NCBI RefSeq assembly: GCF_021869535.1
Contig: NW_026262690.1
Span: 87,527,995-87,591,994 of the forward strand
From: Mytilus californianus
Taxonomy: Eukaryota; Mollusca; Bivalvia; Mytilida; Mytilidae
Direction: 5' to 3'
Length of the DNA: 64,000 nucleotides
The translations under genes and the position numbers were made by a program. Shown here piece by piece: positions 21,463 to 33,725 of this stretch. Position 1 is the first letter of the stretch. Every line of letters begins with the position of its first letter. A model generated the notes under the pieces. The model ran no database searches and was not told the DNA's origin. It saw nothing but the letters and a program-made list of their open reading frames with translations.

Positions 21463-24400
21463 ATGTATAGATCCAACATACATACACCTTTGAGACTGTT
21501 GTTCAGTTTAGTTTTGTTGACGCTGGTAGCAAAGACAGATGCCGACAGAAATCAAGTTACATCAACTTCTAATTCTGGTAATTATAACACGATCGAAATA
21601 TTTATTGGTACTTTTTACATTCCTTAAAGTTGTATAAAACGTACGAATAATAACTATATCGTACATTGATTCCTTTATTATTTTTCAGGTGTTTGCTTTT
21701 ATGGCAAAACGGCTGAACGGGTACTTAGCATCTTGACAACAGGAAAATACAGGCATATGCTGTCTTCAGGTAAAATAAACCTACTTGATTTTAAATAAAT
21801 CTATAAGTAAGTTCCCAGTATATAAAGAAATATTTTGATGTATCTGAAAGAACTGCAATCAAACTGATGCTAGGGGTTGTCATGAACTTGCAGTGATGAT
21901 AAAATATTTGCTTCATTTTTGCAGGCTTTTCAGTGAAATTAAGATGAAAAACAGCAATAAAAGCGCTGTTGTTTTTTTTTGTGTGTGAAGTGATTTTGTG
22001 TCATGAATTTTTCCACCGTATCCTTTCTTTTTAATTATATAATCCTTGACACTGTATCTCATAATTATGTAATATGAAGATAACAAATAAGATGCAAAAC
22101 CATTAAATTTTGCATGTTGTAGTACATTAAACTGTTACATCAGAGAATTTAATATCCTTTTATTTTTATTATAACCTAGCTATTCTTTCCAAGGTATGTC
22201 AATTGTCTGTAATAGTTTATCATTTAGTATTATTCTACACATCATTTTAGTGCATAATCCTCGAGACTGCTCCGACTTGGACAGAAAACTTTACAGAAGT
22301 GGTGTGTACAAAATCTTCCCGAAAGGTAGAGCTGGATTCCACGTGTACTGTGATATGGAGACCGATGGGGGAGGATGGACTGTAATTGTTTTTTTATTTT
22401 ATATGTTAATATATTTTTACGTTGAAATGAAAATTCTTCAGAGACTTGCCTTTTAATCATTTCATTCTTCATTTTTACCTTGATTATCTTATTAATTCCT
22501 AAGGTGACAGGGAAAAGGGCTCAGAGGTTGAACAAAATAGTAACACAGGAGTATAGAAATATGCCGAGTTTCTCTGTACTGGGTAGGATTATCCCGCAAG
22601 GAGCACCCGTTTGGTTGAGCAGGATGTATAAATACGCAGACACTTACGAGTCCGGTCGAAATGAGGAATTCCAAGTTAAAGTACCATTTTAAAAACTATC
22701 TGAGGGGTCCGCAGTTGGCTAATTTGGAGCAAAGATTCTGTCCCTATCCGAAATGACCTTCTTTTCAAATGGAAGATTCCTGCCCTTCATACCTGTTTAC
22801 AGAATTTAGTGGAGATTTGTTTTATTGGCTGCAGAGTCCAAATGACTGGGATTTAGTTTGTTATTTTCACTTTTCTATAGTTAGTTTACCTAGAAAATAG
22901 TTTGGAAAGGAAAATAGAGATTCGAGGTGTTTGAAGTATAAATAAAAAAAATGTGGTATGATTGCCAATGAGACAACTCTCCATAAAAGACCAAATGACA
23001 CATAAAGTTGATGGTCAAGTTTAAGTATTTGGAATTCTTGTGAGTGAAAGTGTTTGAAGAATCGAGCAATTAAGTTCTTAAATTCAGTCTAATCGTGCAA
23101 TAAAGTCATTAAATTCAGTATTTTTTATTCGGATTTCTAACATTACAATTTACGAATTTAAATACTGAATAGGTCTCGCATTTCTAATTAAAAAATAGAT
23201 ATATCTTTAGCGGATTAATTTGATAGTCACCTAGATTAGTCCCATTTTCGAATATCTCTTTTATTTAAGAATTAAATGCTTCTTCCAGGCTTCACACTAA
23301 AATCTGCGCCCGATGAACGCTTTTACAACCCTATAAAATTACAAAAAGAAGCAATCAATTCTTATAATTACTTATTTTGTGCTGCAACCGTGAAATTACG
23401 AGTGACATCAAGTTTTTCGTTTCTTTTCCAATGCATTACTGTGACGTTGTCATGGAAATCACGTGATGTCATGAATATTGGGAAATGAAATCTAATTTGA
23501 AATGCCTTTCGATTGTTGTAAGCCAATCAAAAGTACGAATTCTATGAAACATACATATCTTGAATATTGTTCTTATAAGCCTCTCCTATTTAATGCATAT
23601 AAAAGCTAGCATGCCATTTAGGCAAACTATTTTATATTTCGAACATATATTTCTTCCTCATATTAATTAGCTTTCACATTTCTTTTAAGCTTTTTCAGCA
23701 CAGACAAGACGGTCAAGTAGATTTTTACCGCGGATGGACAGAATATGTGGTTTTTGGTTAGGTCAGTAGTTAACAAAATAACGTCAAGGCTAAATATCCG
23801 ATTTTTTTATCTACTGAAAAGTACTATGGAATAATTGTTTTCATGATACGATACGGTTTCACAGATAAATTCAACAACTTTTCAATGATTAATATTGAAA
23901 GTTTAATTAAACTGAAGAGGTAGATGGATTGATTGATTTATAACGTCCAGTAGCAAATATAACATTTATATAAGGATGAGAACATGTTGATGTGATCTAG
24001 GTCGGAATGTTAACGTGTTAGCTCACAAAGTCACCGTCTGAAGAAAGATATGTCACCTTTCGAGCGGCGAAATGTTTGCTCCAAGCCCTAAATGTCGAAT
24101 GCCCAGCTGCAACTAATAGCAGTGTTTAAATCTTGATCAGACTGTTTATTGAACTAGATACGTTCTGCACTTGTTTCAAGCTCGCTTATCATAAAACCAG
24201 ATAAACGGTTAACATACGAAGCCCACAGTAAAATCGAATTAAGGATTTATCAATGTATTTTATTTTGAATGGTTTCCTTTTTTGATCATTTATCGATTGT
24301 GCTGCCTTGTTTCAAGACAAGACATGGTATGGATTAAAATGATGTAACGTGCATGAACAGTTTCATCTGAATAAGAACCTGGGTTTCGTCAAATCATGAA

Positions 24401-27400
24401 CTTTAATACACAACACTATTCAATTTTTTTTTAGATGTTATGCAGTTACAAACCTGCAACATTGTTTATATGCCTAAAAATCAGGCAGTAGTGAAAACAT
24501 GACAAACAAAAACCCGCTCAAATTTACAATTTAATTAGTTCAAAATGTATAATGGTGCACGAATATAACATTCGTTTAAGCAGAAGGTTGATGAACCAGA
24601 ACCATGTTAAAGAACATCTCGTCCTTTTTATAAAGAAAGTTCATCGGAAGATACCAAGACCTTGTTGATAAATATTCCGTATCAACATCACAAATAATAC
24701 ATGATGGTCTTAAGGTATAGATCCTAGGTACTGACGTTGTTTATCATCTTAATTATGTGTTAAAGTGTTCTTTTATTTGTCTTTGTAAATTATTAACCTT
24801 TACTGTTTAGTCCTTTTTTGGTAATATCCTTTTGGCGTGGCTCGGTACTTATGCATCCCGCCAATCTGTTGTTGTGCTTTGGTCATTTTTAGCTCACCGG
24901 GGCCCGAAGGGCCCCATGTGAGCTTATGCCATCACTTGGCGTCCGTCGTCGTCCGTCGTCTGTCGTCGTCTGTCGTCGTAAACTATTTAAAAAATCTTCT
25001 CCTCTAAAACTACTGGGCCAAATACCTTCAAACTTTAACTAAATGTTCCTTAGGGTATCTTGTTTATAAATTGTATCCCAAGTTTGTATCCATCGACAAA
25101 CATGGCCGTCATGGCTAAACATAGAACATAAGGGTCAAATGCCCTTTAAAGACAATTTTACACAATTTGTTCATCAAGTTTGCTTACATTTAAAAATCTT
25201 CTCCTCTGAAATACAGGTGAGCGATTCAGGCTCTTGAGAGCCTCTTGTTTGTATTCTTGTCTTTCATTTTTGTATATGTGCTATGTCTATTTGCCATTTT
25301 GTTTTTCTTTGCTGACATATTTGTTTGTTTTATATTGATTAAAATTATAACACAATGTTGACTGCTGTACCCCTATTTTTGACATTTTACCTTTTACGTC
25401 TGTTTGTTTTTTCATACATTGTTGTCAATATAATGGAATTTTATGCGACTGTCATGAGGATTAGCTAGCTATAAAACCAGGTTTAATCCACCATTTTCTA
25501 CATAAGGAAATGCCTGTACCAAGTCAAGAATATGACAGTTGTTTTCCATTCGTTTGATGTGTTTGAGCTTTTGATTTTGCCATTTAATAAGGGACTTTCC
25601 GATTTGAATTTTCCTTGGAGTTCGGTATTTTTGTTATTTTCCTTTTTCCTTTTCCTGTTCTGGTATTTCAAGATATAATTTTGTTGAAATGCACTAGAAA
25701 TTAATAATTAAAGGGAGCTTACCGCGTAAATTGGTATCATTCTAATCAAAAGTTATCTAGAGATATCTCGAATTACCAGACACGCAGAAACAAAAGACCT
25801 ACCATTTCCAACTCAGGATGAGGTAACTTCAAAATAAGATGGTTAGGTCGGGGGAGTTTTTTTCCGGCCATATTTTGAAATTCTTCTAAATTGCCTGATT
25901 CTTACAAAGACTGGCACTTAATGTACATTTAAGATGTTTGTTAATTATATATTTTTTGCAGTTCTTCTTCACTTATAATTTTTTTTTAAAGGTAATGATA
26001 AACTCAATGATTTAACATCTCAAGGAAGTTATGAACTCTGGGTCAATCTGATGGATTTTAATGGCGATAAGGCATATGCAAAATATTCTACTTTCAATAT
26101 CGGCGACAAGTCAACCAACTACATACTGACCGTGAATGGTTACAGTGGAACTGCAGGTAATATTTATATTTTTCCGAGATAGTGGGACAATGAACTATAA
26201 TAATTCCTTCGGTTTTATTTTTTCGTTTATTTGTTAGGAGTGAGATCTTTCTTTAACAATGACTCAGTCAATATTGGACATTTTTAAATACTAGTTGATT
26301 GACTGTTATACAGAAATGTCATTAATAGGAAGAACAAGCCGACTAGATATTACTTTTAATTAAATCGGTTTTGGCGATTGTGTGTAAAAATCTAATATAA
26401 AATGAGTGAACTTATTTTCGTTTTTTGATAATTCACATTAAAGTAGATAATCCAATATTAAGATACGTTTTATTTCGGTACATTTCTTGGCAGAAACTAG
26501 TACATAGTAGACATTGTAACTATAAACGAATAAAAAAAAAATACATGTGTCTGTACGACACGAATGTTCCAATCTGGGGCATGTTCGCAGGAATGTCGAT
26601 CCATTGGCATGAAACGAAAACTTTATCTGCTACAATGTAGCTTTTATTATACACTGATGCACCAGATTTGCAAGCATAACAAAAAAAAGTCTGAACGAGT
26701 AGTCAAAAGTTAGTCATCAGGAATTAATCGCAAATGCGATCTGTAAGTCATCACTTTTCAATGATATAATTTGTGTACCACATATAAACACGACAATTAT
26801 TATACAAATTTCTGAATAAGTATAATTTACATGAATTTTCTTAGTCCAACAGCCGTAATTCTGACAAAGATCGGTCAACCTGAACCAGAACGCAAATTTT
26901 AAATGTAAGTAATCACTATACATGATTGATTGATTGTTGTTTGCTTAACGTCTAGTGGCAAATATTTCATGTATGTTTAGCACGAGACCAAAATGACAAT
27001 AAATACAATAGATAGGTCCTGTAAAATGTGTCGACCGGGATGAATGACGGGAAATTTGGAATACCACTAGAAAAAAAGACTATATTGGAAAGGGACAGAA
27101 ATTTAACCTTGCAACAGACCATGCACCTATTGACCACTTAAAATGTGTTGGTAGCCTAAGGGTTTTCAGCGTACAGAGAGAGTGGCACTTCTTCTACACG
27201 ATCGAGGCATCGGATTTAACATCACCATTCTGACCAGACGTGGCTGAGTATTTATACATCGTGAACAATCAAAACGGTGATGAACACTGGCAAGGGTTTA
27301 TTACTGTCAGAAGAAGACCAAAAATGACCATATTTCTATTCCCCATCCACTTTTACATAATACATGTAGACTTATGTACCATAACAGAAGTTCCAGATTT

Positions 27401-28075
27401 GCAGACATAACAAATAAAATCTGGTCAAGTTTAATTTTCACGAAACTTTCTAAGTCAAGGTCATGTAAATCTGTCAAAAGTTTGTAAACCGGAATGAAAC
27501 ACAAACTCGATCTTACACTAATGTTTCTAAAATCAAATCATTTATGATCTGCAAGAATAAAAAAAGTCCGGAAAAAATGTTTGAGTACAGAATAAATGGT
27601 GATACTATATTTCCCGTCTACTTAGGGGCGGGACATATACAATGAAATAATGTGTACCTATAGTTAATAAGTATTGCCATATTTTTGAATATCATAAATG
27701 TTTGAAAAAAACTATCATAAAACAATGTTTGGAATTATCAATAACGAACTCCAATTTATAGATTAAACTGAAGTTCAAAGCTGTTTAATTAATATCAATG
27801 TCGATTTTACATTTTTGAATTTTATACAAACTTTAGGTGATGCTCTTGCATACCATAACAAACGGGCTTTCTCGACGAAAGATAAAGATAATGACAGCGC
27901 TGGAGAGAATTGTGCAGAAAGTTACAAAGGTGGTTGGTGGTATGGAGGCTGTTATCACACTAATCTTAACGGACTGTATGTTGGAAATAAAAAGAGTACC
28001 ATAGGCATGCGTTGGAAGCAGTGGAAGGGAGACCAGTCAATGAAGACCACATCGATGATGATACGTAGGGTATGA
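21463..28075 (+). CDS. Secreted fibrinogen C-terminal domain protein (FREP/ficolin-like)
   Basis: Six exons: 21463-21577, 21689-21769, 22249-22381, 23690 to 23756 or 23761, 25992-26156 and 27837-28075 (TGA 28073). Exon 1 gives a signal peptide ([18 protein letters not shown]). Exon 3 opens the fibrinogen domain ([18 protein letters not shown]), exon 4 gives [20 protein letters not shown], exon 5 [16 protein letters not shown], and exon 6 the calcium-site region ([12 protein letters not shown]) and the [13 protein letters not shown] signature. Such proteins are secreted lectins that bind carbohydrates or acetyl groups in invertebrate immunity. Exon 4 appears to lack about 25 bp encoding the usual GFG...E before FWLG. 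With the best donor (GTCAGT at 23762) it ends in TAG; a weaker donor at 23757 (GTTAGG) keeps the frame. The allele may thus be broken. The start at 21463 is preferred over 21424 because of the TATA position and the signal peptide. Confidence 0.8.
22504..22692 (+). other. Open frame in fibrinogen-gene intron 3, function unknown
   Basis: A 62-codon frame follows a plausible acceptor (CCTAAG at 22498-22503) in phase with exon 3 and ends in TAA at 22690-22692. Composition is coding-like ([13 protein letters not shown] at the start, [11 protein letters not shown] near the end), but nothing in it resembles a fibrinogen domain. It could be an alternative terminal exon truncating the lectin, or a remnant of another sequence. 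Confidence 0.25.
22930..23020 (-). repeat. Dispersed repeat R1, short 3' piece
   Basis: It holds ATGTGGTATGATTGCCAATG, AGACAACTCTCCA and AGACCAAATGACAC, the shared 3' end of R1 in inverted orientation. It lies in an intron of the fibrinogen-domain gene. Confidence 0.75.
24575..25645 (+). mobile_element. Family-2 Penelope-type 3' region, split by a nested insertion
   Basis: The two parts, 24575-24890 and 25251-25645, are contiguous in the inverted copy at 42236-42935. Shared landmarks are GGTTGATGAACCAG, AAATATTCCGTATCAAC, TACTGACGTTGTTTATCATC, CACAATGTTGACTGCTGTAC and GACTTTCCGATTTGAATTTT. The copy ends near GAGTTCGGTATTTTTGTTAT. It lies within fibrinogen-gene intron 4. No RT part is recognisable in this copy. 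Confidence 0.75.
24891..25250 (+). mobile_element. Nested element with AGCTCACC/GGTGAGC ends and CGTC repeats
   Basis: The 360-bp block starts AGCTCACCGGGGCCCGAAGG and ends GGTGAGCGATTCAGGCTCTT plus GAGAGCCTCTTG. It carries a GTCGTC-type simple repeat at about 24940-24980. GC content is higher than its surroundings. Comparison with the uninterrupted copy at about 42640 shows it was inserted into the family-2 element. AGCTCACC near the left end and GGTGAGC near the right end are inverted. The class is not established. I recall similar blocks in bivalve genomes, but this is unverified. Confidence 0.7.
26918..27020 (+). repeat. SINE-associated repeat segment (TTAACGTC-AGTGGCAAATA)
   Basis: A GATT tetranucleotide run is followed by TGCTTAACGTCTAGTGGCAA and ATATTTCATG. 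Related segments are at 18033-18065, 23928-23965 and 62500-62535. The position is inside fibrinogen-gene intron 5. The extent beyond 27020 is uncertain. Confidence 0.5.
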
Positions 28076-28679
28076 CCGTAACCAAGGATTTTATTTGGAA
28101 AATAAACTTACTTCTTTTGTGATTTTTTATCTTGTTGTTTTACTTTTTGGTTACTGAAGATCACTTTAAAAGATGTTGTGAAGTGTCTGTAATGAATATA
28201 GCTTAATTTAATATTTCTTAATTGTTTCATTTTTTTGGCTTTCCAAACTTACTTGAGCGAATATGATGAATGTTATTCAAGCGACACGATTTGTGCGAAT
28301 GGAAGACATCATCTTTTAAAATCTATATATATAACACGCACACACACACAGACACACACACAAATGCCCATCGAAGACCAAAAGTGATTAAAAATGATAA
28401 TAAATTATAAATTCAATGATTAATAAATATTTGCGTAAAAGACATCCTTAATCAGTATCCGTTGCCTTAAGTGAAATGACGACCAAAGCAGAACATTAAC
28501 TGTTTAAAATCATGAACGACAAACACTGGTAATCTTTGAAGCAATCGGGCTAGAAAAAGGTACACATTTTTGCAGTTTAAAATCTTGGTGATTTTTTACC
28601 ATAATTCTTAAGTGACATAAGCTTTTTTCGAAACCTTCAACGTTTATGAATGTCCATCACTTCGTATTAATTAGATATA

Positions 28680-28785
28680 ATAAGATGTGGTATGAGTGCC
28701 AATGAGACAACTCCCCATCCAAGTCACAATTTATAAAAGTAAACCATTATAAGTATGAATCCCAGAATCAACGTACCAATTCTTG
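28680..28785 (-). repeat. Dispersed repeat R1, short piece
   Basis: AAGATGTGGTATGAGTGCCA followed by ATGAGACAACTCCCCATCCA and AAGTCACAATTTATAAAAGT is the inverse of the ends at 37440-37497 and 59450-59527. Confidence 0.75.
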
Positions 28786-30337
28786 CGTGGCCTTGTATTT
28801 ATACATCCCATGGTCATTCATTTACAATTCCCCCGTCCCTCCGTCGTGAGATAACTCACTGGCATAATTATGTTGTTTGACATAAACAAAAATACTGCTA
28901 AAAAAAACCATGTTAGAATTTGTTTCCCTATTAAATTATTATCAAATACATTTTTATTTTTTATCAACCGAAATCCCCTTTGAGTGCCTTCACATTCTTA
29001 ATTCTACGTCATACACTTACGAAATTGATGCGCAAAAACATCATTTATGCATCTCTGGACCAAACGGAAGCAAACATTAACAAAATACAACTGTTAACCA
29101 AGAACATTGTATTTTATGAAATATATATTCATAAGTAATAGTAAACAACTTGAACAACATATTCAGAAGGATAGGCTATTCAAAAAGGCGTCTTAGATCC
29201 CTTTAGGATTTTTCAGTATACGGATATGGATTGTAAACTACAAATTGCTAGAAAACAAAGAAATATTGATGCCAGCATTATTAATATATATAAGTTAATA
29301 ATGTAATACAAATAGATAGGAAATACGAAAACAATTGAAAAACATTGATTACATTTCTTTTAATCTGCTAACCGAGTCCCTGTGGTCTTTGCCACGTTGT
29401 CTAATAAGACAACCTGTAGTAATGTTAGAATATTGTTCTTCTCCAGAATATTGAAATGTTGAATCGAATGTCGGGAGAATGACATTAATTGGCTAAATTG
29501 GAGATTTTCGGGAAGAAAGTGACAATCAAAAGGGCATCGGAATGCGTTGTTTAGGAAATCTGATTATTTGGTTTTGTTAAACGTTCAGTGACAAAAAATA
29601 GCATCCATAATTAGAACGAAAACTTATTAACAATGAATCTTATGGGTTGCATTTCTGTAAATATTGACAATGCAATTTCCCATAGGAACTCCTTTTACGG
29701 CTAAAACTGTACCACTTTTACTATGAAGTTTTGAAAAAAATCATATCCTAGAATGGAAAGTTCATATGCACTACAATTTTTTCAAAGGTCAAAATATAGG
29801 GCTGTGCGGCATATTTTCAACGTTTATATGCCCAGAACTTCTAAGAGTTTAAACTAACACTAAATTTCTTAACTATCTCTACCTTGACAGTAGGATTACC
29901 ACAGATTTCAATATAAACAATATGCATATGTATATTTACTGGTAACATTCCCAAGTTATGTCTCTATGAGATGAAACATAGAGATTATAACTGGGAACCA
30001 GTATGTAAACAAAATTAATTATCTATGAATATTCTATATCTCCCCAAAAGAGGCGTGGTTTGAGAAACAGCTGTATTTAGAAAGTGCAACCTATAGGTAG
30101 GCTCTGCAAAATAGGTTAATCGGAAAGAAGGGCAGAACATTTAGACTACAACCCCAAAAAGAGGGTATGTTCGATTGGAACAGAAATTTTGCCTTGCAAC
30201 AACCTACAAACGAACCCCATCAAAACGTTTTTGTCACATGGGTCCTCTAACACATATGATTTATATGGGATCCGATGCCCAGTTGGTAATTAGTTTCCTG
30301 TAGGTATAGTTAAACTTTACAAAAAAACCCTCATTTA

Positions 30338-30473
30338 TTTAAGGAATGACTGTAATATTTTTCTGTCTATGAAGATATAACATAAAAATGTGATGCACAC
30401 TGAATAAACGGTGTAGCGGTTTATTTAACAGTGTGTACCACAGTTTTGAGGTTATTTCAAATAAGTCATTCCT
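30338..30473. repeat. Nested inverted repeat / hairpin
   Basis: Inner arms are CACACTGAATAAAC (30396-30409) and GTTTATTTAACAGTGTG (ending 30435), with a 9-base loop and a small bulge. Outer arms are TAAGGAATGACT (about 30338) and AGTCATTCCTTA (about 30462). The symmetry suggests a small foldback element. Confidence 0.55.
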
Positions 30474-31774
30474 TATAATTTGATTCTAAATTCCATTTTT
30501 AAGGAGTAAATCATGAAAAAACGTTAATGACGTCACGGTCACATGACAAAATTAAATCTATGAGCCGATAGACAAAAACTTTCAGCCAATCAGAAGACGT
30601 GTTACATCCAAAATTAAATTTTTATGTCATTTACGCGTGATATGGACAACTTGGATCCCTGCATCGTTGAACTGACAGTGTCATTGTGCCTGCTTCACTC
30701 TTATCAAACATTTCTGTGATCATTTGTACATTATTCGAGGCTATACAGACAGAAATATATTACCTTTATCATTTATCAGATTTATCGAAGCTACGATATG
30801 AAAATTTTCCCTATTAAGACATTTCGACCTTTACTCGACGTACTAACATAGACTTTGTCCCAACAAACGTACAAGTTATGCAATATTACGTCGTCTGAAA
30901 CCAAAATACATCGACGGAAATATAACGATTGGAATAAAGTATATCAATGCTTCAAATATTAAATATCAAAATGCCTTTAAACATACTTATTCTAAAAGGT
31001 TACTAATTCAACACTATAATTAGATCTTTGAATATTGTTTTTATTGGTATTAATATTGATTTTATTATCAGTAAATTAAAATCAAACTAAATTTATATAC
31101 ATATGCACATTCATGGCTCTGCATAAATTCACGTAATCATTTATTTTTATCGAAATACAGATCTTATGCTCTTTCTAAAGGGGTTAAAAAAATGCTTTCT
31201 ATCAAGTATCTTTTACTTTGAAATTTAAAGCAGCATTACATAGGTGGATATCCACTTGAAATAAGAAGTAGACAATAGAACTAGAGCTCTTTAAAAGGTA
31301 AAAATACTGTATTCGGATTGTTATACTATTTATTGAATGATAATGTGAAGATTGTAGCAACAAATTTTGAGAAATTATTTGTATTTGTCCTTTGGTAAAA
31401 ATTGTTTTTTACCTTCATAGATTTTAAAAAAGGCTTTTGATACTATTTGGAGAACTGGACTTTGGTTAAACAATGTTGACTCGATATCAATGTTGACTTA
31501 AGATAATGAAATAGAAATAAGACCTATCAAGCTGATCAAATTAAGACCGATAGGGTGAGGTGATGACCGAATTGTAATCAATTAATTTTTTGTCCATTGT
31601 ATGTAAACAAGATAATTAAGTGGACACCTCTCCAAATTACGGTATCTCTTCAAAAAAACAAATCACTGCATTCTTTAAACAAGCAAATTTCATTTGGTTG
31701 TAGAAGATTGACATTGTTATTTAGGTGATAACTAGATGAAATATGGTTACATGCAGAGACCGTTATTTTTCTTT

Positions 31775-32200
31775 ATTTTCTCTATTTGTTGTTGTTCTTC
31801 GTGACGATCTGATAAGTTAAACCTTTTCCAACTGTTTTTTTACACTTTGTATTTGTGTATTGATGCTACACCACCGTCCTAGATATAAGACAAACGCCCA
31901 TAAACATGTTAAACCCCGTCACATTCTCAACTGAGTCTACTCTGGAGGCCTTTGATTCAGTTGGTGTCGTCGGTTGCTGTCTGCCATATTTGATTTCGTT
32001 TATCATAGATACATGTACATAAATCAGAATGGTTTTTTTTCCATTTGAAATATTTGACATTTTGTCATGCCGGTATCTGTGTTAATCTTTGTTGAAAACT
32101 GTACTGTGACCTAAAATTGTTTACATCCTCATCCTTTTTGTGTCTGGTGGTTTGTTGTCTCATTGGAAAGCGTACAAAATCTTCTTATCTTAATATCTAA
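31775..32200 (+). repeat. Dispersed repeat R1 copy
   Basis: It matches 44560-44905 in order: CTGATAAGTTAAACC-TTTTCCAACTG, TGCTACACCACCGTCC, AATTCAGTTGGTGTCGTC-like text, TGTCATGCCGGTAT and TTGTTGTCTCATTGG. The minus-strand frame across it (31866-32060) is a product of the repeat. Confidence 0.7.
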
Positions 32201-32224
32201 TTAAGGTACGTAAACTAAACTAAT

Positions 32225-32460
32225 TGAAATGAATAGAGAAACAAATTATGAAGAAATATTTTAATGTTGATATGGAATTGATATCGTCGACATCTTAAAC
32301 AGACGAACCAGGAGAAACCTAATTGTCTATATAAATAACTGTAGCCGTTTGATATTTGGAACGTTATTTGTCGATATCGACACGATGTCCATATCGACAT
32401 ATTAAAACAGACGAACCAGGAGAAACTAATTTGTCTTTATAGATAACTGTAGGATATAGA
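32225..32460. repeat. Two 57-bp direct repeats with ATATCGA motifs
   Basis: AAACAGACGAACCAGGAGAA followed by AC(C)TAAT-TGTCT occurs at about 32297 and 32404, each extending through ATAACTGTAG. Between and before them are TCGATATCGACA and CATATCGACAT motifs like those clustered at 62590-62810. No coding function is seen. Confidence 0.65.
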
Positions 32461-32574
32461 CATTTATAACTTATTCCTCCCTCGTTTGAAATATATTTCC
32501 TTATACAAGGTATAAGGTCACAGTATGTTATATTGTATTAAAATTTTCATCTCTTTAATTAAACATGTTTGGCT

Positions 32575-32690
32575 ACCTGGTACATAAATAAACTCATCAT
32601 CGATACGAGGATTAACATTTGTACGCCAGACGCTTGTTTCGTCTACAAAAGACTCGCCAGTGACGCTCGAATAAAAAAAGGTTAAAAAGC
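32575..32690 (-). repeat. Dispersed repeat R3 core copy
   Basis: On the minus strand: CGAGCGTCACTGGCGAGTCT, TTTGTAGACGAAACAAGCGT, CTGGCGTACA. It resembles 6960-7010 and 7398-7450 in order and spacing. It abuts a Penelope-type tail at 32720. Confidence 0.6.
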
Positions 32691-32719
32691 CAAATAAAGT
32701 ACGAAGTTGAAAAAACAAT

Positions 32720-33075
32720 AAATGAGAGACGAAAGATACCAAAGGGACATTCAAACTCATAAGTCGAAAATAAACCGCCAACGCCATGGCTAAAAAAGAA
32801 AAAGGACAACAAACAAACAATAGTACACAAAACACAACATAGAAAACTAAAGACTGAGCAATACGAACCCACCAAAAACCGGGCTAATCCCAGGTGTTCC
32901 GGAAGGGTAAGCAAATCCTGCCCCACATGTGGCACCCGTCGCGTTGCTCATGTTAGTATTCAAGATATGAGACAGACTTAACTGTATCTGTTGTATCCTT
33001 TATCTCAGGTTCGATGGGATTGGTGCGTTCAACAGTCACAAAATTTTGAATTATTAAGTGAGAGAATTTTTTTGC
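32720..33075 (-). mobile_element. Penelope-type copy: 3' tail joined to an RT fragment by internal deletion
   Basis: Bases 32720-32950 are the inverted 3' tail. The sequence then jumps at about 32955 to text matching 63529-63650 (GATATGAG-CAGA, CTGTATCTGTTGTATCCTTT, GAGAGAA), part of the RT region near DLHLEID and YIDD. The RT C-terminus between them is missing. It is non-functional. Confidence 0.7.
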
Positions 33076-33136
33076 ATTTCTTTACATTCCTTTGCTTTGA
33101 TTATTTTGGTCCGAAACAGCAAAACATTGCAGTGCA

Positions 33137-33473
33137 AATTTTAATTCAACGCTTTCTAAAGCAAAAAAATGAAACGAAATGCAAAGAAATGCAAATTTTA
33201 ATTTAACGCTTTCTAAAGCAAAGAAATGCAAAACTGTGCTTCCAGGGATGCAAACATGACTTTTACACAGAGAAAAATCTTTTTTATTGAGAATTTTTAA
33301 ATAAGTGAATAACATCAACAATTTCCAATATTTATAGATTAATCATTTTACCATCTTCGATTGCATAAAGACAGGACAGAAAATTAGAAAAAATAATGAT
33401 TATTTTAGTCCGAAACAGCAATTCATTGAAGTGCAAATTTCAATTCAACGCTTTCTAAAGCAAAGAAATGCAA
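33137..33473. repeat. Three copies of a 43-bp AT-rich unit
   Basis: The unit TGCAAATTTTAATTCAACGC plus TTTCTAAAGCAAAGAAATGC occurs at about 33137, 33190 and 33429. The first and third copies also share the upstream GTCCGAAACAGCAA. The small frames on both strands here are products of the repeat. Confidence 0.7.
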
Positions 33474-33649
33474 ATGGGTTTGTGTTTGATTTCTTAAATT
33501 TTGGAAAGTTTTAAATGGGTTAATCCAGGCATGGGATTGACAGCGCAGGGTTTTAAATCAACATAAATAAGATCAAAAAGAGGTTTAATATGAATACAAA
33601 AGGATGGAATTTAGTTGTCATGTTGTTATGTTTTATTAAAATCGTGGCG

Positions 33650-33725
33650 GTTTTTCATTGGTGGAAGAAACAGGCGTACCCGGAGAGAACAAACAACCTT
33701 CGGCAGGTAAACTGACAATCCTAGT
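33650..33725 (+). repeat. SINE body fragment
   Basis: TTGGTGGAAGAAACAGGCGT, ACCCGGAGAGAAC and CCTTCGGCAGGTAAACTGAC match the body of the SINE-like element at 17820-17885 but lack the tRNA head. Confidence 0.55.

Larger units (their letters stand above)
28076..31770. other. Intergenic, repeats but no gene
   Basis: I see no supported exon in these 3.7 kb. Contents are a CA-rich microsatellite at 28331-28362, an inverted R1 piece at 28680-28785, and a strong hairpin at 30396-30435 nested in a larger inverted pair (30338-30349 and 30462-30473). The rest is AT-rich with short A and T runs. Confidence 0.55.
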
